64,000 nucleotides of DNA, taken from positions 248,001 through 312,000 of the forward strand of contig NZ_CP013417.1 of NCBI RefSeq assembly GCF_001524445.2, written 5' to 3'. The translations under genes were made by a program, and so were the position numbers. The notes beneath the pieces were generated by a model that had not been told where the DNA came from, searched no databases, and saw nothing but the letters and a program-made list of their open reading frames with translations. Source of the DNA: Burkholderia savannae. Its GTDB lineage: Bacteria; Pseudomonadota; Gammaproteobacteria; Burkholderiales; Burkholderiaceae. This document shows, piece after piece, positions 26,171 through 34,693 of the stretch (positions within the stretch are counted from its first letter, which is position 1; each line of letters opens with the position of its first letter).

Positions 26171-28404
26171 CGTCCCGTGACGGGTTGCGTTGCTGCCGGC
26201 GCGGGCGCCGCGGCCGGAGCCGATGCCGTCGCCGCAGCGGGTGCCGTGCCCGGAGCGGCCGCCGGCTTCGGCGCCGCGGCGAGCGCGGCCGTCGGCTTGT
26301 CGAGCGCGACCTTGCCCGCGTCGAGCATGATCACGCGCGACGCGGACGCGATCGTCTCCGGACGGTGCGCGACGATCACGCGCGTCATCTTCAGCGCGCT
26401 GACCGCGGCGTTCACCTGCCGTTCGCGCTGCAGATCGAGATGGCTCGTCGCCTCGTCGAGCACGAGAATCTTCGGGCGCTTGTAGAGCGCGCGCGCGAGC
26501 AGCACGCGCTGCTTCTGCCCGCCCGACAGCACCGTGCCCATGTCGCCGACGAGCGTGTTGTAGCCCATCGGCATCGCGACGATGTCCGCATGCACGGCGG
26601 CGAGCTGCGCGCATTCGGCGACCCACTTCGGATCGGCATCCGGATCGAAGAAGCTGATGTTGTCGGCGATCGAGCCCGCGAACAGCACGTCGTCCTGCAG
26701 CACGGTGCCGACGAGCGAGCGCAGCCGGTCGAGGCCGAGGCGCTCGACGTCGACGCCGCCGATCTTGATCTTGCCGCCCGTCGGCTCGAGGATGCCGAGC
26801 AGCACGTTGACGAGCGTCGTCTTGCCGCAGCCCGACGCGCCGATCAGCGCGACCGATTCGCCCGGCTCGATCTTCAGCGACACGCCGTTGAGCACGGTCG
26901 GCTCGCCTTCGGCGTAGCGGAACATGAGGCTGTCGGCTTCGATGCTGGCGCTGAGATTCTCCGCTTCGCCCGGCACGTGCCGCTCGCCCGCATCGGATTC
27001 GCCTTTCGCGAATACGATATCGGAGAGCCGCTCGCCCTGAAGCTGCAGCATCTTCACTTCGAAGAACTTGTCGATCAGGCTGCCGACGCGGCTGTCGAAC
27101 TGCCCTTTGTATGCGTTGAACGCCATCAGCACGCCGACCGTGAATTCGCCGTCCATCACGAGGCGCGCGCCGAGCCAGATGATGACGAGCCCTTCGATGC
27201 CGAACAGCAGGCCGTTCAACTGCTGATACAGCAGTTGCAGTTTCTGCACGTGAAGGCCCGCGTTGATCTGCTCGACGAGCAGCGTGAGCCAGCTCGAACG
27301 GCGCTCGGTCTGGCGGTTGAACAGCTTGATCGTCTTCACGCCGCGCACCGTTTCGAGAAAGTGGCTCTGCTGCTTCGCGGTGTGAATGATCTGGTCCTCC
27401 GTCGCGCGGCGCAGCGGCCGATACCAGAGCCAGCGCAAGAGCGCATACAGCGCCATCGCGCCGAGCGCGACGAATGCGAGTGTGCGGCTGTAGACGAACA
27501 TCATCGCGAGCGTGACGATCGTCATCAGCCCGTCGATCACCGCGGACAGGAACGACGTCGTCATCGTCTGCTGGATCGTGTCGATCGAGCCGAAGCGCGA
27601 GACGACGTCGCCGAGATGGCGGCGCTCGAAATACTGAACGGGCAGGCTCAGCAGGTGCGTGAACACGTTGGCGCGCCATTGCACGTTGAGCGTCGTGCCG
27701 AGATACATCAGCGCCCACGCGCGGATCGCGCTCGTCGCCTGCTGCATCAGCAGCAACAGGCCGAAGCCGAGCGCGAGCACGGTCAGCAGGTCGCGATCGG
27801 CGCTGACGATCACCTCGTCGATCACCCATTGCAGGAAAAACGGCGACACGAGCGTGAACACTTCGAGCGCGATCGCGAGCACGATGATCTGACCGAGCGA
27901 GCGCGACAGCCCGGACACGGGGCCGAGCAGTTGGCGCAGCTTCACGGCGGGCGACGCCTCGCGCGGCTTGAAGCTGCCCGTCGGCCACAGCTCGAGCGCG
28001 ACGCCCGTGAACGAACGCGAGACTTCGTCGAGCGACAGCTTGCGCACGCCCTGCGCCGGATCGTGGATGATCACGTGCTTGCCGCTGACTTCCTTCAGCA
28101 CCACGAAGTGGTTGAAATTCCAGTGCAGCACGCAGGGCACGCGCAGTTGGCCGAGCTGATCGAGTTCGAGCTTCAGCGCGCGCGTGCCGAGATCGAGGCG
28201 CTGCGCGATGTCGATCACGCGGCCGAGGCCCGCGCCTTTGAGCGACACGGGGAAGCGGCTGCGCATCGTCGCGAGGTCGACGTGATGGCCGTGAAAGCCG
28301 GCAACCATCGCGAGGCACGCGAGGCCGCATTCGGCGGCTTCGGTCTGCAGGAGCATCGGCAGTTTGCTGCCGACGCCGAACGAGAGACGATCGAGGAGTG
28401 ACAT
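26167..28404 (-). CDS. C39-peptidase-containing ABC exporter (CvaB/CdzA-like)
   Basis: A peptidase-containing ABC transporter that cuts double-glycine leaders and exports the core peptide. The 745-residue product has an N-terminal C39 domain (about 15-135) with the complete active site: Cys26 in AECGLACLAMV, His99 in HWNFNHFVVL and Asp115 in IIHDPAQG. A six-helix membrane domain follows, then an ATPase with Walker A GASGCGKTT (about 521-529) and signature LSGGQKQR (about 625). The C-terminus is an Ala/Pro-rich tail. The ATG at 28404 places the peptidase domain at the usual position. It lies 14 bases after the HlyD-type gene. The intact catalytic triad strongly predicts that the substrates are leader peptides such as the two coded upstream. 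Confidence 0.93.
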   Translation of the reverse strand: MSLLDRLSFGVGSKLPMLLQTEAAECGLACLAMVAGFHGHHVDLATMRSRFPVSLKGAGLGRVIDIAQRLDLGTRALKLELDQLGQLRVPCVLHWNFNHFVVLKEVSGKHVIIHDPAQGVRKLSLDEVSRSFTGVALELWPTGSFKPREASPAVKLRQLLGPVSGLSRSLGQIIVLAIALEVFTLVSPFFLQWVIDEVIVSADRDLLTVLALGFGLLLLMQQATSAIRAWALMYLGTTLNVQWRANVFTHLLSLPVQYFERRHLGDVVSRFGSIDTIQQTMTTSFLSAVIDGLMTIVTLAMMFVYSRTLAFVALGAMALYALLRWLWYRPLRRATEDQIIHTAKQQSHFLETVRGVKTIKLFNRQTERRSSWLTLLVEQINAGLHVQKLQLLYQQLNGLLFGIEGLVIIWLGARLVMDGEFTVGVLMAFNAYKGQFDSRVGSLIDKFFEVKMLQLQGERLSDIVFAKGESDAGERHVPGEAENLSASIEADSLMFRYAEGEPTVLNGVSLKIEPGESVALIGASGCGKTTLVNVLLGILEPTGGKIKIGGVDVERLGLDRLRSLVGTVLQDDVLFAGSIADNISFFDPDADPKWVAECAQLAAVHADIVAMPMGYNTLVGDMGTVLSGGQKQRVLLARALYKRPKILVLDEATSHLDLQRERQVNAAVSALKMTRVIVAHRPETIASASRVIMLDAGKVALDKPTAALAAAPKPAAAPGTAPAAATASAPAAAPAPAATQPVTGR

Positions 28405-28418
28405 AGGCTGGGATCGCG

Positions 28419-29687
28419 TCAGAGTTTGCCGGTCAGGCTGTAAAGAGGCTCGAGCACCCACTCGTACAGACGGCGGCGCTCTTGCAGGACGTCGGCTTGC
28501 AGCGCCATGCCGGCTTGCAGCGGCTGCGCTTTACCGTAGGCCGTCACGCTTTGCGACTTCAGCGCGACCGTGATCCGGTAGTACGTGCCGCTCGCCGTTT
28601 GCGCGGTGGGGCCGCCGCTCGTCGCGAGCTCGGCCGCCGACAGCGCCGTGCGCGCGATCGACACGACGCTCGCTTCGTACTGGCCGAACTTCTGATACGG
28701 GTACGCTTGATAGCGAACGAGCACGCGATCGCCGACATGAATGAAGCCGACCGCGGCGCTCGGCACGAACAGATACGCCTGCCAGTGCGCGTTCGTCGGC
28801 ACGATGCTCGCGAGCGGGTGCGACGTGTCGGCCGTCTGGCCCGGCTCGGCGATCACCGCGGTCGCGGTGCCCGTTTCCGGTGCGGTGACGACGAACTCGC
28901 GCTTCGCTTCGCTTTCGATCAGCGTGCGATCGACGTCGATCACGCTGCGATCGATTTGCGACAACTGGTTCTGCTGCTTGAGCGACAGCCCCGACATATC
29001 GTTGAGCGCTTCCTTCAGCGTCTGCGCGGTGCTCGCGCGATCGCGCATCAGGCTGTTCAGCTTCGAACGCTGATCGAGCAGATCCGCCTGGCGCTGCTGC
29101 GCCTGATCCTTCGAGATATAGTCCTGCGCCAGCAGGCCGGCGTAGCGCGACGCCGCATCCGCCGCGATCGACGCGCGCGTGCGTTGCGCGGCAATCTGAT
29201 CGTCGATGCCCGAGAGTTCCGCGCGCAGGCTCGCGATCTTCGATTGCAGCGTGTCGCGCTCGTCCTGCTGCAGCCTCCTGGTCTTGTCGAGCTCCTGCTG
29301 CAGCGATGTCTTGCGTTGCTGCGCCTGTTCGATGAGCGCCGCCTGAGTCTGCCCGGCGGCCGCGCTTTGCAGATCGGTGGACACCGTGTAGAGCACCTGT
29401 CCGCGCGTGACGTGCTGCCCCTCGACGACGTTCTTCTTCAACACGACGCCTGTCTGCTGCGCATAGACTTTGACGAGGCCCGTATCCGGCGTGAGCACGC
29501 CGTCAACCGTCGTGCGGCGCGTATAGGTGCCGAACGTGAAGAGAAGGATCACGCCGAGCGCCATGCTCGCGGCGGCGGTCGCGAGCACGGCGAACGTCAC
29601 GGGGCGAATCAGCACGATCTCGCCGAGTGTCTGCGTGCGCTGCGCTTCCTGTGCGGCGGTACGAAAGAGTGGAGTATTGGGCGTCAT
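28419..29687 (-). CDS. HlyD/CvaA-type membrane fusion protein
   Basis: Periplasmic adaptor that bridges the ABC exporter and the TolC channel. The 422-residue product has a short cytoplasmic N-terminus, one transmembrane helix at about residues 29-51 (LATAAASMALGVILLFTF), a split biotinyl-lipoyl domain around VLKKNVVEGQHVTRGQVLYTV, a long Gln/Arg/Leu-rich coiled coil (about 110-240) and a beta-barrel part. The end SLTGKL and overall form match adaptors of the colicin V (CvaA) group. It starts at an ATG at 29687 and is 14 bases before the ABC gene. A 626-base gap separates it from the peptide genes, so a separate promoter or a long intergenic transcript is possible. Confidence 0.92.
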   Translation of the reverse strand: MTPNTPLFRTAAQEAQRTQTLGEIVLIRPVTFAVLATAAASMALGVILLFTFGTYTRRTTVDGVLTPDTGLVKVYAQQTGVVLKKNVVEGQHVTRGQVLYTVSTDLQSAAAGQTQAALIEQAQQRKTSLQQELDKTRRLQQDERDTLQSKIASLRAELSGIDDQIAAQRTRASIAADAASRYAGLLAQDYISKDQAQQRQADLLDQRSKLNSLMRDRASTAQTLKEALNDMSGLSLKQQNQLSQIDRSVIDVDRTLIESEAKREFVVTAPETGTATAVIAEPGQTADTSHPLASIVPTNAHWQAYLFVPSAAVGFIHVGDRVLVRYQAYPYQKFGQYEASVVSIARTALSAAELATSGGPTAQTASGTYYRITVALKSQSVTAYGKAQPLQAGMALQADVLQERRRLYEWVLEPLYSLTGKL

Positions 29688-30313
29688 GAAAGGACTGCCG
29701 AAAGTAGCGTGTAGGTCGGCGCGAAGTTGCGTCGCGGCGGCGTCATGCCGCTCGAGCGCCGCGGCAAATGGGCGTGCGTTTCGCGTCGAGTGGGCGGTTG
29801 CCGCGCGTGGTGGCTTCGAGTCGTGCTCGAGTCGGGTCGTGCATGTCTAGCTCGTCATGGATGTCGTCACGATCTCGCGGCGAACGAAGCCGCAAAGCGA
29901 TGCGGTGCTCGGCGTGACATCGGCGAATCGTCCGCAGCGGTCGCTCGCTGAAGCGCGCGGCCCTGGCCTCGGATGCGGGCGATTCGAAATTCGGTGGCGT
30001 CGCATCAGAAGTTATCGGAGCGGGGCCGAACAGGAAAGCGCGTTGGCCTACGTTTTGACCATCTTTGAAGTCTTTCCCCCAACGTGCGCGATGATTCGAG
30101 CGGATGGGCGATGGGAGGGGCGGGTGCGATTGCCGTTGGCTGCGGATCGCGTGTGCGTTGCGCGTGACGTATCGCGCCGGGCGCGATGTGAGGGCGTTCG
30201 GACTGCGTGCCCGGTGACGGGACCGGGCACGCACTAAGCATGACTAATCAAGTGGTCGACGACTGTGAATCGTTCGTCGTCGTCGCTTCGATAGTCGTCG
30301 CGTCGAGACGCGA
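29688..30313. other. Gap between peptide genes and exporter genes
   Basis: This 626-base region lies between the second peptide gene and the HlyD-type gene, both read leftward. No protein family is recognisable on either strand and no small hydrophobic frame suited to an immunity protein is evident. It contains a perfect 12-bp hairpin near its right end, listed separately. The promoter of the exporter genes may lie here but I see no strong match. Confidence 0.5.
30204..30233. repeat. Perfect 12-bp hairpin downstream of the peptide genes
   Basis: TGCGTGCCCGGT at 30204-30215 pairs with ACCGGGCACGCA at 30222-30233 around a 6-base loop. It lies 80 bases after the stop of the second peptide gene, between it and the exporter genes. 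There is no T tract on either strand, so it is more likely to stabilise the peptide messenger or slow polymerase than to terminate by itself. Confidence 0.65.
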
Positions 30314-30544
30314 TCAGCTGCCCGTCAGCACGCCTTGGATGATGCCGACCGTGCTGGTCAGCGCGCCGGCGATGCCGTCGACCGTGTGCGTCAGGATCGC
30401 GCCTGCGCTGTCCGTCAGGTTCCCACCGAAGTTGTAGGCCGACTGACCGAGCAGCAGCACTTCGTTGCCGATGGCGCTGACCAGGTTGGTCAGCAGCGAT
30501 GCGCCGCCGACCATGGCGATTTCTTGGTGATTGAGTTCTTGCAT
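30314..30544 (-). CDS. Double-glycine leader peptide, putative microcin/glycine-zipper bacteriocin subunit B
   Basis: A 76-residue precursor. The first 14 residues, MQELNHQEIAMVGG, fit the double-glycine leader that C39 exporters cleave after GG, leaving a 62-residue core beginning ASLLTNLVSAIG. The core is hydrophobic, rich in Gly, Ala, Leu, Thr and Val, with small-residue spacing typical of glycine zippers. It has no cysteine and no lysine or arginine, so it is acidic, unlike most cationic bacteriocins. It resembles the upstream peptide both in the leader (10 of 14 identical) and in the core (AYNFGGNLT against LYDLGANLT). A GGAG ribosome-binding site lies six bases before the ATG. Antibacterial activity is inferred, not shown. 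Confidence 0.82.
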   Translation of the reverse strand: MQELNHQEIAMVGGASLLTNLVSAIGNEVLLLGQSAYNFGGNLTDSAGAILTHTVDGIAGALTSTVGIIQGVLTGS

Positions 30545-30648
30545 TGTGAATCTCCGAATGATGTGCAGGTGGCTAGAAAATCCATCGAGCGGCCGAGAGA
30601 AGGAGAGAAGTGTCCGTCGGCGCTCAATTGATCATCGGTGCGCCGCTA

Positions 30649-30885
30649 TTACGCGGACGGGCCGGTGATGATGCTCGCGATGTTGGCGAGCGTGCCGCCG
30701 ACGAGCGTTTCGCCGATCTGGACCACGCCCGTCGCGAAGCCAACGAGATCGTTCGTCAGGTTTGCGCCGAGGTCGTACAGCGCGCCGCCGTAAGCGCCGA
30801 TCAGGCCCGTGAGGCCGCCGATCAGGCCGCCGCCCACCGTTGCGCCGCCGACGAGATCGATCTCTTGTTGGTTGAGTTCTTGCAT
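30649..30885 (-). CDS. Double-glycine leader peptide, putative microcin/glycine-zipper bacteriocin subunit A
   Basis: A 78-residue precursor with leader MQELNQQEIDLVGG and a 64-residue core beginning ATVGGGLIGGLTGLIGAYGG. The core holds repeated GxxxG and GG steps (GGGLIGGLTGLIGAYGGALY) and ends in SIITGPSA; it lacks Cys, Lys and Arg. The frame stays open far upstream to 31662, but the extension has no family resemblance and the internal ATG at 30885 is preceded by GGAG at proper distance, so the short form is the gene. It is the first gene of the leftward cluster: peptide A, peptide B, HlyD-type, C39 ABC and TolC-type. Two related peptides exported by one C39 transporter recall two-peptide class II bacteriocins and the contact-dependent CdzC/CdzD pair of Caulobacter. 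Confidence 0.82.
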   Translation of the reverse strand: MQELNQQEIDLVGGATVGGGLIGGLTGLIGAYGGALYDLGANLTNDLVGFATGVVQIGETLVGGTLANIASIITGPSA

Positions 30886-31802
30886 TGCTTTTCTCCAAGT
30901 AATTGCCAGATGGCCCATCTGGCGGGGCAGATCTGCGACGCCGTTCGTGAAGCGCTGCAAATCAATCCGGTCTTCGACCATCGCTCGTCGCGGCGAGCGG
31001 ATCGATGCATCGTGCACCGATCCGCTCGCGACGCCCGATGGTCGACTCATCTTCGTATCCGGCGCATCGTCGACGCAGGTCGCGATGCGCCTAACGCCTG
31101 ACCCACGCTGTCTTCCCATGCCTTCGTCATCAGTCGGCCCCCGAACATGCTCTTGGATGAATAGCAACGTTCGTTCGTCGTCGAGCATTGCAGGTCGATC
31201 GTCGACGAACGGCGCCGAGCCGGAGGCAACGCGTATCGACCGGTTGCGACGCGGCCGTCGTGCGGCACGTCGCGCGGGATCGAACGAATGCGGTTGCGCA
31301 GGTTCAGCGGATTCGCTACGACACGGCGGCATGTTTCGATGCTCGCGTGGTCGTGGGGCAATTATCAAAGTTCGGTTTGATCTGTTAAGTTCGCTAGCGT
31401 ACTCATCAACGCGGTGCGCTCGGCGGTTTAATCGTTGTTTAAAGCAGGTCAAAAAACACGATGAACGAGTTTTACCGATCGAACGATTCGAGATTACGCG
31501 CGGATGAAGTTGCGAGACCGGCATCGGAGCGTCGAGCGTGCGATCCGTGCGGAGCGGCGTCGCTCGGCATCGCCGCGTGTCAGGGCCGTGACGCGTGCGT
31601 AGAGGGGTTATTCGAGCGAGTGGCCGATAGGGTGGCGGGGAGATTCGATTCACCCGTCGCAAGAATAATTGTTAAATATTTTAAAATAAGATCGTATTCC
31701 GAAAATAGGCGAGCGCCGAGTCGATTCGTATTCGCGCGACGCGCGCATCGGTTTTGTTTCGGCATGCCGCTCGAGCGTCGATTTTGACGAAATGGCGAAG
31801 AT
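30886..31802. other. Long non-coding leader region upstream of the peptide genes
   Basis: A 917-base stretch without a convincing gene between the peptide operon and the M1 aminopeptidase gene. It includes an unusually AT-rich patch at about 31660-31700. An open frame on the plus strand at 31461-31787 (108 codons, poor ribosome-binding site, no family) is probably not a gene. A promoter candidate facing the peptides is listed separately. Confidence 0.5.
31361..31388 (-). promoter_or_regulatory. Candidate promoter of the peptide operon
   Basis: On the minus strand TTAACA (31388-31383) and GATAAT (31366-31361) are 16 bases apart, each five of six to the sigma70 consensus. It would give a leader of nearly 470 bases before peptide A, which is long and lowers confidence. 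Confidence 0.4.
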
Positions 31803-31830
31803 AAAAAACGGGCCTCCGATCGGAGGCCCG
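31803..31830 (-). terminator. Rho-independent terminator after the M1 aminopeptidase gene
   Basis: On the minus strand CGGGCCTCCG pairs with CGGAGGCCCG around a 2-base loop and is followed by TTTTTT. It lies about 100 bases beyond the stop codon. Confidence 0.88.
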
Positions 31831-31927
31831 CATGGCGCACATTGCGTCGTGCGCCGCCGCTTCGCGGTTGCCGTCGCCGCGTGCTGCGCGGCGACGGGCG
31901 ATGCAGGCGGCGACGTTCGCGTTCGGC

Positions 31928-34087
31928 TTATTGCGTCCGTTGTTGCCGCGGCGTGAACTCGCCCTGGTAACGCAACTGCGGACGTTCCTTCGGCGTCTCG
32001 AAGATCGACGGCACTTGACGCAGCTTCATCGCGGCCGGCGAGTTGATCGACGAGATGCTCGTCTCGCGCGACGGCGGCGCGAGATTCGACGCGACGAGCA
32101 GCGCGGCCTCGCTCTTCAGGTTCAGGAGCAGCACCGGGTCCGTCGACGCGTTGATTTGCGTGAGGAGTGCGCTCCATGCGGCGTCGCTGTAGTTCGTCAC
32201 GTAGTAGTCGAACCCGCTCGGATTTGCGACGACGGCCGAGCAGCCGTCGAGGCGGATCTGCGTTTGCGTATCCTTCAGCGCGAGCGTCTTGCGATTGACG
32301 AGGCCGTTGCCGTAACCGAGCGTCACGGGAATCGTCCATTGCGCGCCCGGATACTTGTTCTTGTTCGGGAACGGCGACTGCTTGAGCGTCACGACGTTCT
32401 GGTTCTTCGTCAGATCGCACTGCGTATCGAGCGTCAGGAGCGGCACGCCGGTCTGACGCACGAAGCTGTCGCCGATCGGCCCGACCTGCTGCCCGCTCGC
32501 CGCGGAGAGCGTGTCCCACAGACGCTTCGGCGTGCCGTTGCCGAACGCGTAGTCGTTCAGGTATTGCTGAAGGCCCTTGCGCAGCGTCTCTTCTCCGAGA
32601 TAGCCCTCGAGCATCTTCAGCACCATGCCGCCCTTGTTATAGACGAACGAACTCGCGCTCACGACGAAATCGTTCGACGCCCAGCCGTTGAAATTCGGCT
32701 GAATCGGGAACGCGTCCTGGCTGATGTCCTTGTTGATCACGCGATACTTGGAGCGGATGTGGTCGAGCCAGTTGAACTCGTCCGGGAAGAACTGGATCGT
32801 CGTCTTCGTTTCGAAGAAGCGCGCGAACGATTCGTTCAGCCAAACGTCGTCCCACCAGTCGGTCGTCACGAGATCGCCGAACCATTGGTGAGCGACTTCG
32901 TGCGTGAGCACCTGGTTGCCGTAGCGCGACATCGGCTTGCCCGGTTCGGGCAGGATGTCGTCGGCGAACTCGAGAATCGAGCCCCAGTTCTCCATGCCGC
33001 CGAAATTCAGGCCCTTCTGGTCCTTGAAGGCGTCGTTCGCCGCGACCGTGTCGAACTTCTTGAGCGGCAGCGGGATGCCGGTGTAACGATAGTAGTAATC
33101 GAGCGCCTGCTTCGTGCGTTGCATCGCGGGGCGCGCCCATTCGCGCATGCCGGGCGGCGTGAAGATGCGCAGATGCAGGCCGCGGCCGTCAGGCAGCGGG
33201 CTCGAGAAGTCGTCTTCGAGCACGTCGAACAGGCCGCCGCCGAAGAACACCAGATATGACGGCATCGGCGGCGTCTTCTCGAACGACACCAGCTTGTAGC
33301 CGCCGCCGACGTTCACCGCCGGCAATTCGGCCGCGTTCGACACGACGCGCCAGGCCTGCGGCACCTCGGCCGTCACTTCATAGGTCGGACGGAACGCGGG
33401 CTCGTCCCAGCCCGGGAACCATTGGCGCGACAGGTTCGTTTCGCCTTGCGTGAGGATCGCGCCGCTCGTCGTGCCGTCGGTGCTCTTCAGATCGACGCGG
33501 AAGATCCCTTCCGCCGCCGAGCAGCCCGGATACGGATCATTGCCGCAGCTGCCGCCCGTGTGGTTGACGGGGTCGTCGTACGACTTGAAGTTGATGATCC
33601 CTTGCCACTCCATGTGCAGCGAATAGTTGCCCGGGGCGATCTGGCCGCTCGCGGGGCGCAACTGATAGAAGTCGCCCTTGTCCTGCGGCGTCGCGATCAG
33701 TTGCACGTTGCCGGGCTGCAGCGTGATCCTGCCGTTCGCGAACTGGATCCGGTGGCCCGCGACGACGATCGCGTTGACGGGCTTGAGCACCTTGATCTCG
33801 ACGTCCGCGCGGCCGTTGAACTGGTTCAGGTCCGCGTTCGGGCGGAACCATAGCTTGTAGTTGACGGGCACGACGGTGTCGGGCATTTCGACGGGCTTCG
33901 TGCTCTTGTCGACCGCGGCGGCGGGCGCCGTCGCGTTGCCGTTCGCGCTGTTGGCGCCGTTCGACGGGCTGTGCGCGGCGCCGAGCGACACGGCCGAGCC
34001 GGTGCCGCCGTCGTCGCCGCCGCAGGCGGCCAGCGCGAGCGCACCGAGCAGGGACAGATATCGCAATCTACGATTGTTTATCCACAT
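31928..34087 (-). CDS. M1-family zinc aminopeptidase, lipoprotein
   Basis: A metallo-aminopeptidase of family M1 predicted to be lipid-anchored: the signal peptide ends LALAAC with Cys22 as the acylation site, followed by a Gly/Asp/Ser/Asn-rich linker. The 719-residue product has the substrate-recognition motif GGMENWG (the GAMEN equivalent) and the zinc site HEVAHQWFGDLVTTDWWDD with the third ligand in LNESFA about 18 residues on. Together these predict an active enzyme that removes N-terminal residues from peptides in the periplasm or at the surface. The family name comes from motifs; the exact substrates are unknown. It is a single gene with its own terminator. A GATAATCATT half-site lies 20 or so bases upstream of its start. 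Confidence 0.93.
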   Translation of the reverse strand: MWINNRRLRYLSLLGALALAACGGDDGGTGSAVSLGAAHSPSNGANSANGNATAPAAAVDKSTKPVEMPDTVVPVNYKLWFRPNADLNQFNGRADVEIKVLKPVNAIVVAGHRIQFANGRITLQPGNVQLIATPQDKGDFYQLRPASGQIAPGNYSLHMEWQGIINFKSYDDPVNHTGGSCGNDPYPGCSAAEGIFRVDLKSTDGTTSGAILTQGETNLSRQWFPGWDEPAFRPTYEVTAEVPQAWRVVSNAAELPAVNVGGGYKLVSFEKTPPMPSYLVFFGGGLFDVLEDDFSSPLPDGRGLHLRIFTPPGMREWARPAMQRTKQALDYYYRYTGIPLPLKKFDTVAANDAFKDQKGLNFGGMENWGSILEFADDILPEPGKPMSRYGNQVLTHEVAHQWFGDLVTTDWWDDVWLNESFARFFETKTTIQFFPDEFNWLDHIRSKYRVINKDISQDAFPIQPNFNGWASNDFVVSASSFVYNKGGMVLKMLEGYLGEETLRKGLQQYLNDYAFGNGTPKRLWDTLSAASGQQVGPIGDSFVRQTGVPLLTLDTQCDLTKNQNVVTLKQSPFPNKNKYPGAQWTIPVTLGYGNGLVNRKTLALKDTQTQIRLDGCSAVVANPSGFDYYVTNYSDAAWSALLTQINASTDPVLLLNLKSEAALLVASNLAPPSRETSISSINSPAAMKLRQVPSIFETPKERPQLRYQGEFTPRQQRTQ

Positions 34088-34693
34088 ACTGAACCTCGAA
34101 TTGAAAAGATAATCATTCGGTCCTGCATGAATTCGACGGGCAATAGTTCGCCTTCGCCGTCAATCGACAGCGAAATGAATTACCCCGGTTATATTCGGAA
34201 AGATTGCTGCGTGCTTACGTGAAAGTAATCATGGTTGGGTGCCCCCTTCGGATTCTGGTTTGTGAAGAATGGCCGGTGCGGCGGGAAACGCTTGCCGGCG
34301 GCTTTCGTCGCCCGTACGACCCCGCTCGGCCGGGCGAGGCGGGCTTTTCCGCCTCCAGGCGGAACGTCAGCTTCGTCATGCGGCTTTAAGGAATGTCAGG
34401 CGATTCGAAAGATTGCTCAATATACTTGATGGATTAACGTAAAGGAATCAAAAAAAATTTGATGGGAAGTGGTTTTTCGATTCCTTCTTCTAATTCCGTT
34501 TTTGGAATGTTTAATCCTCAAATAAAGCTAATTGAGTATTCGTAGTGCGCGGCCGGAAGGCGCGGAAAGTCGATCGAAGGACTACGAAAGATGAGCGTTG
34601 CGCATCGGGGGCGGCGCGGGCGGTTCGGCGGTCGTCGAGCCGCCGCTGGTTACAATGGCCGCGCCCGTGTCTTGCCCCGAGGAGTTGCCGTCG
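34088..34693. other. Intergenic region, AT-rich part and GC hairpins
   Basis: About 600 bases between divergent genes. No coding sequence is recognised. The part 34420-34545 is strongly AT-rich for this genome. The part 34270-34370 can form several GC-rich stems, one ending CGGGCTTTT near 34340-34347, which could be a terminator or a structured leader, but it fits no riboswitch that I recognise. Confidence 0.4.

Noticed and set aside
29743..30234. 163-codon minus-strand frame as an immunity gene for the peptides
   Set aside because: Arg/Pro-rich, no membrane segment, no family and no clear ribosome-binding site.
31461..31787. 108-codon plus-strand frame upstream of the peptide operon
   Set aside because: Weak start region and no family; the AT-rich part of the region falls inside it. 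Left as non-coding, with low certainty.
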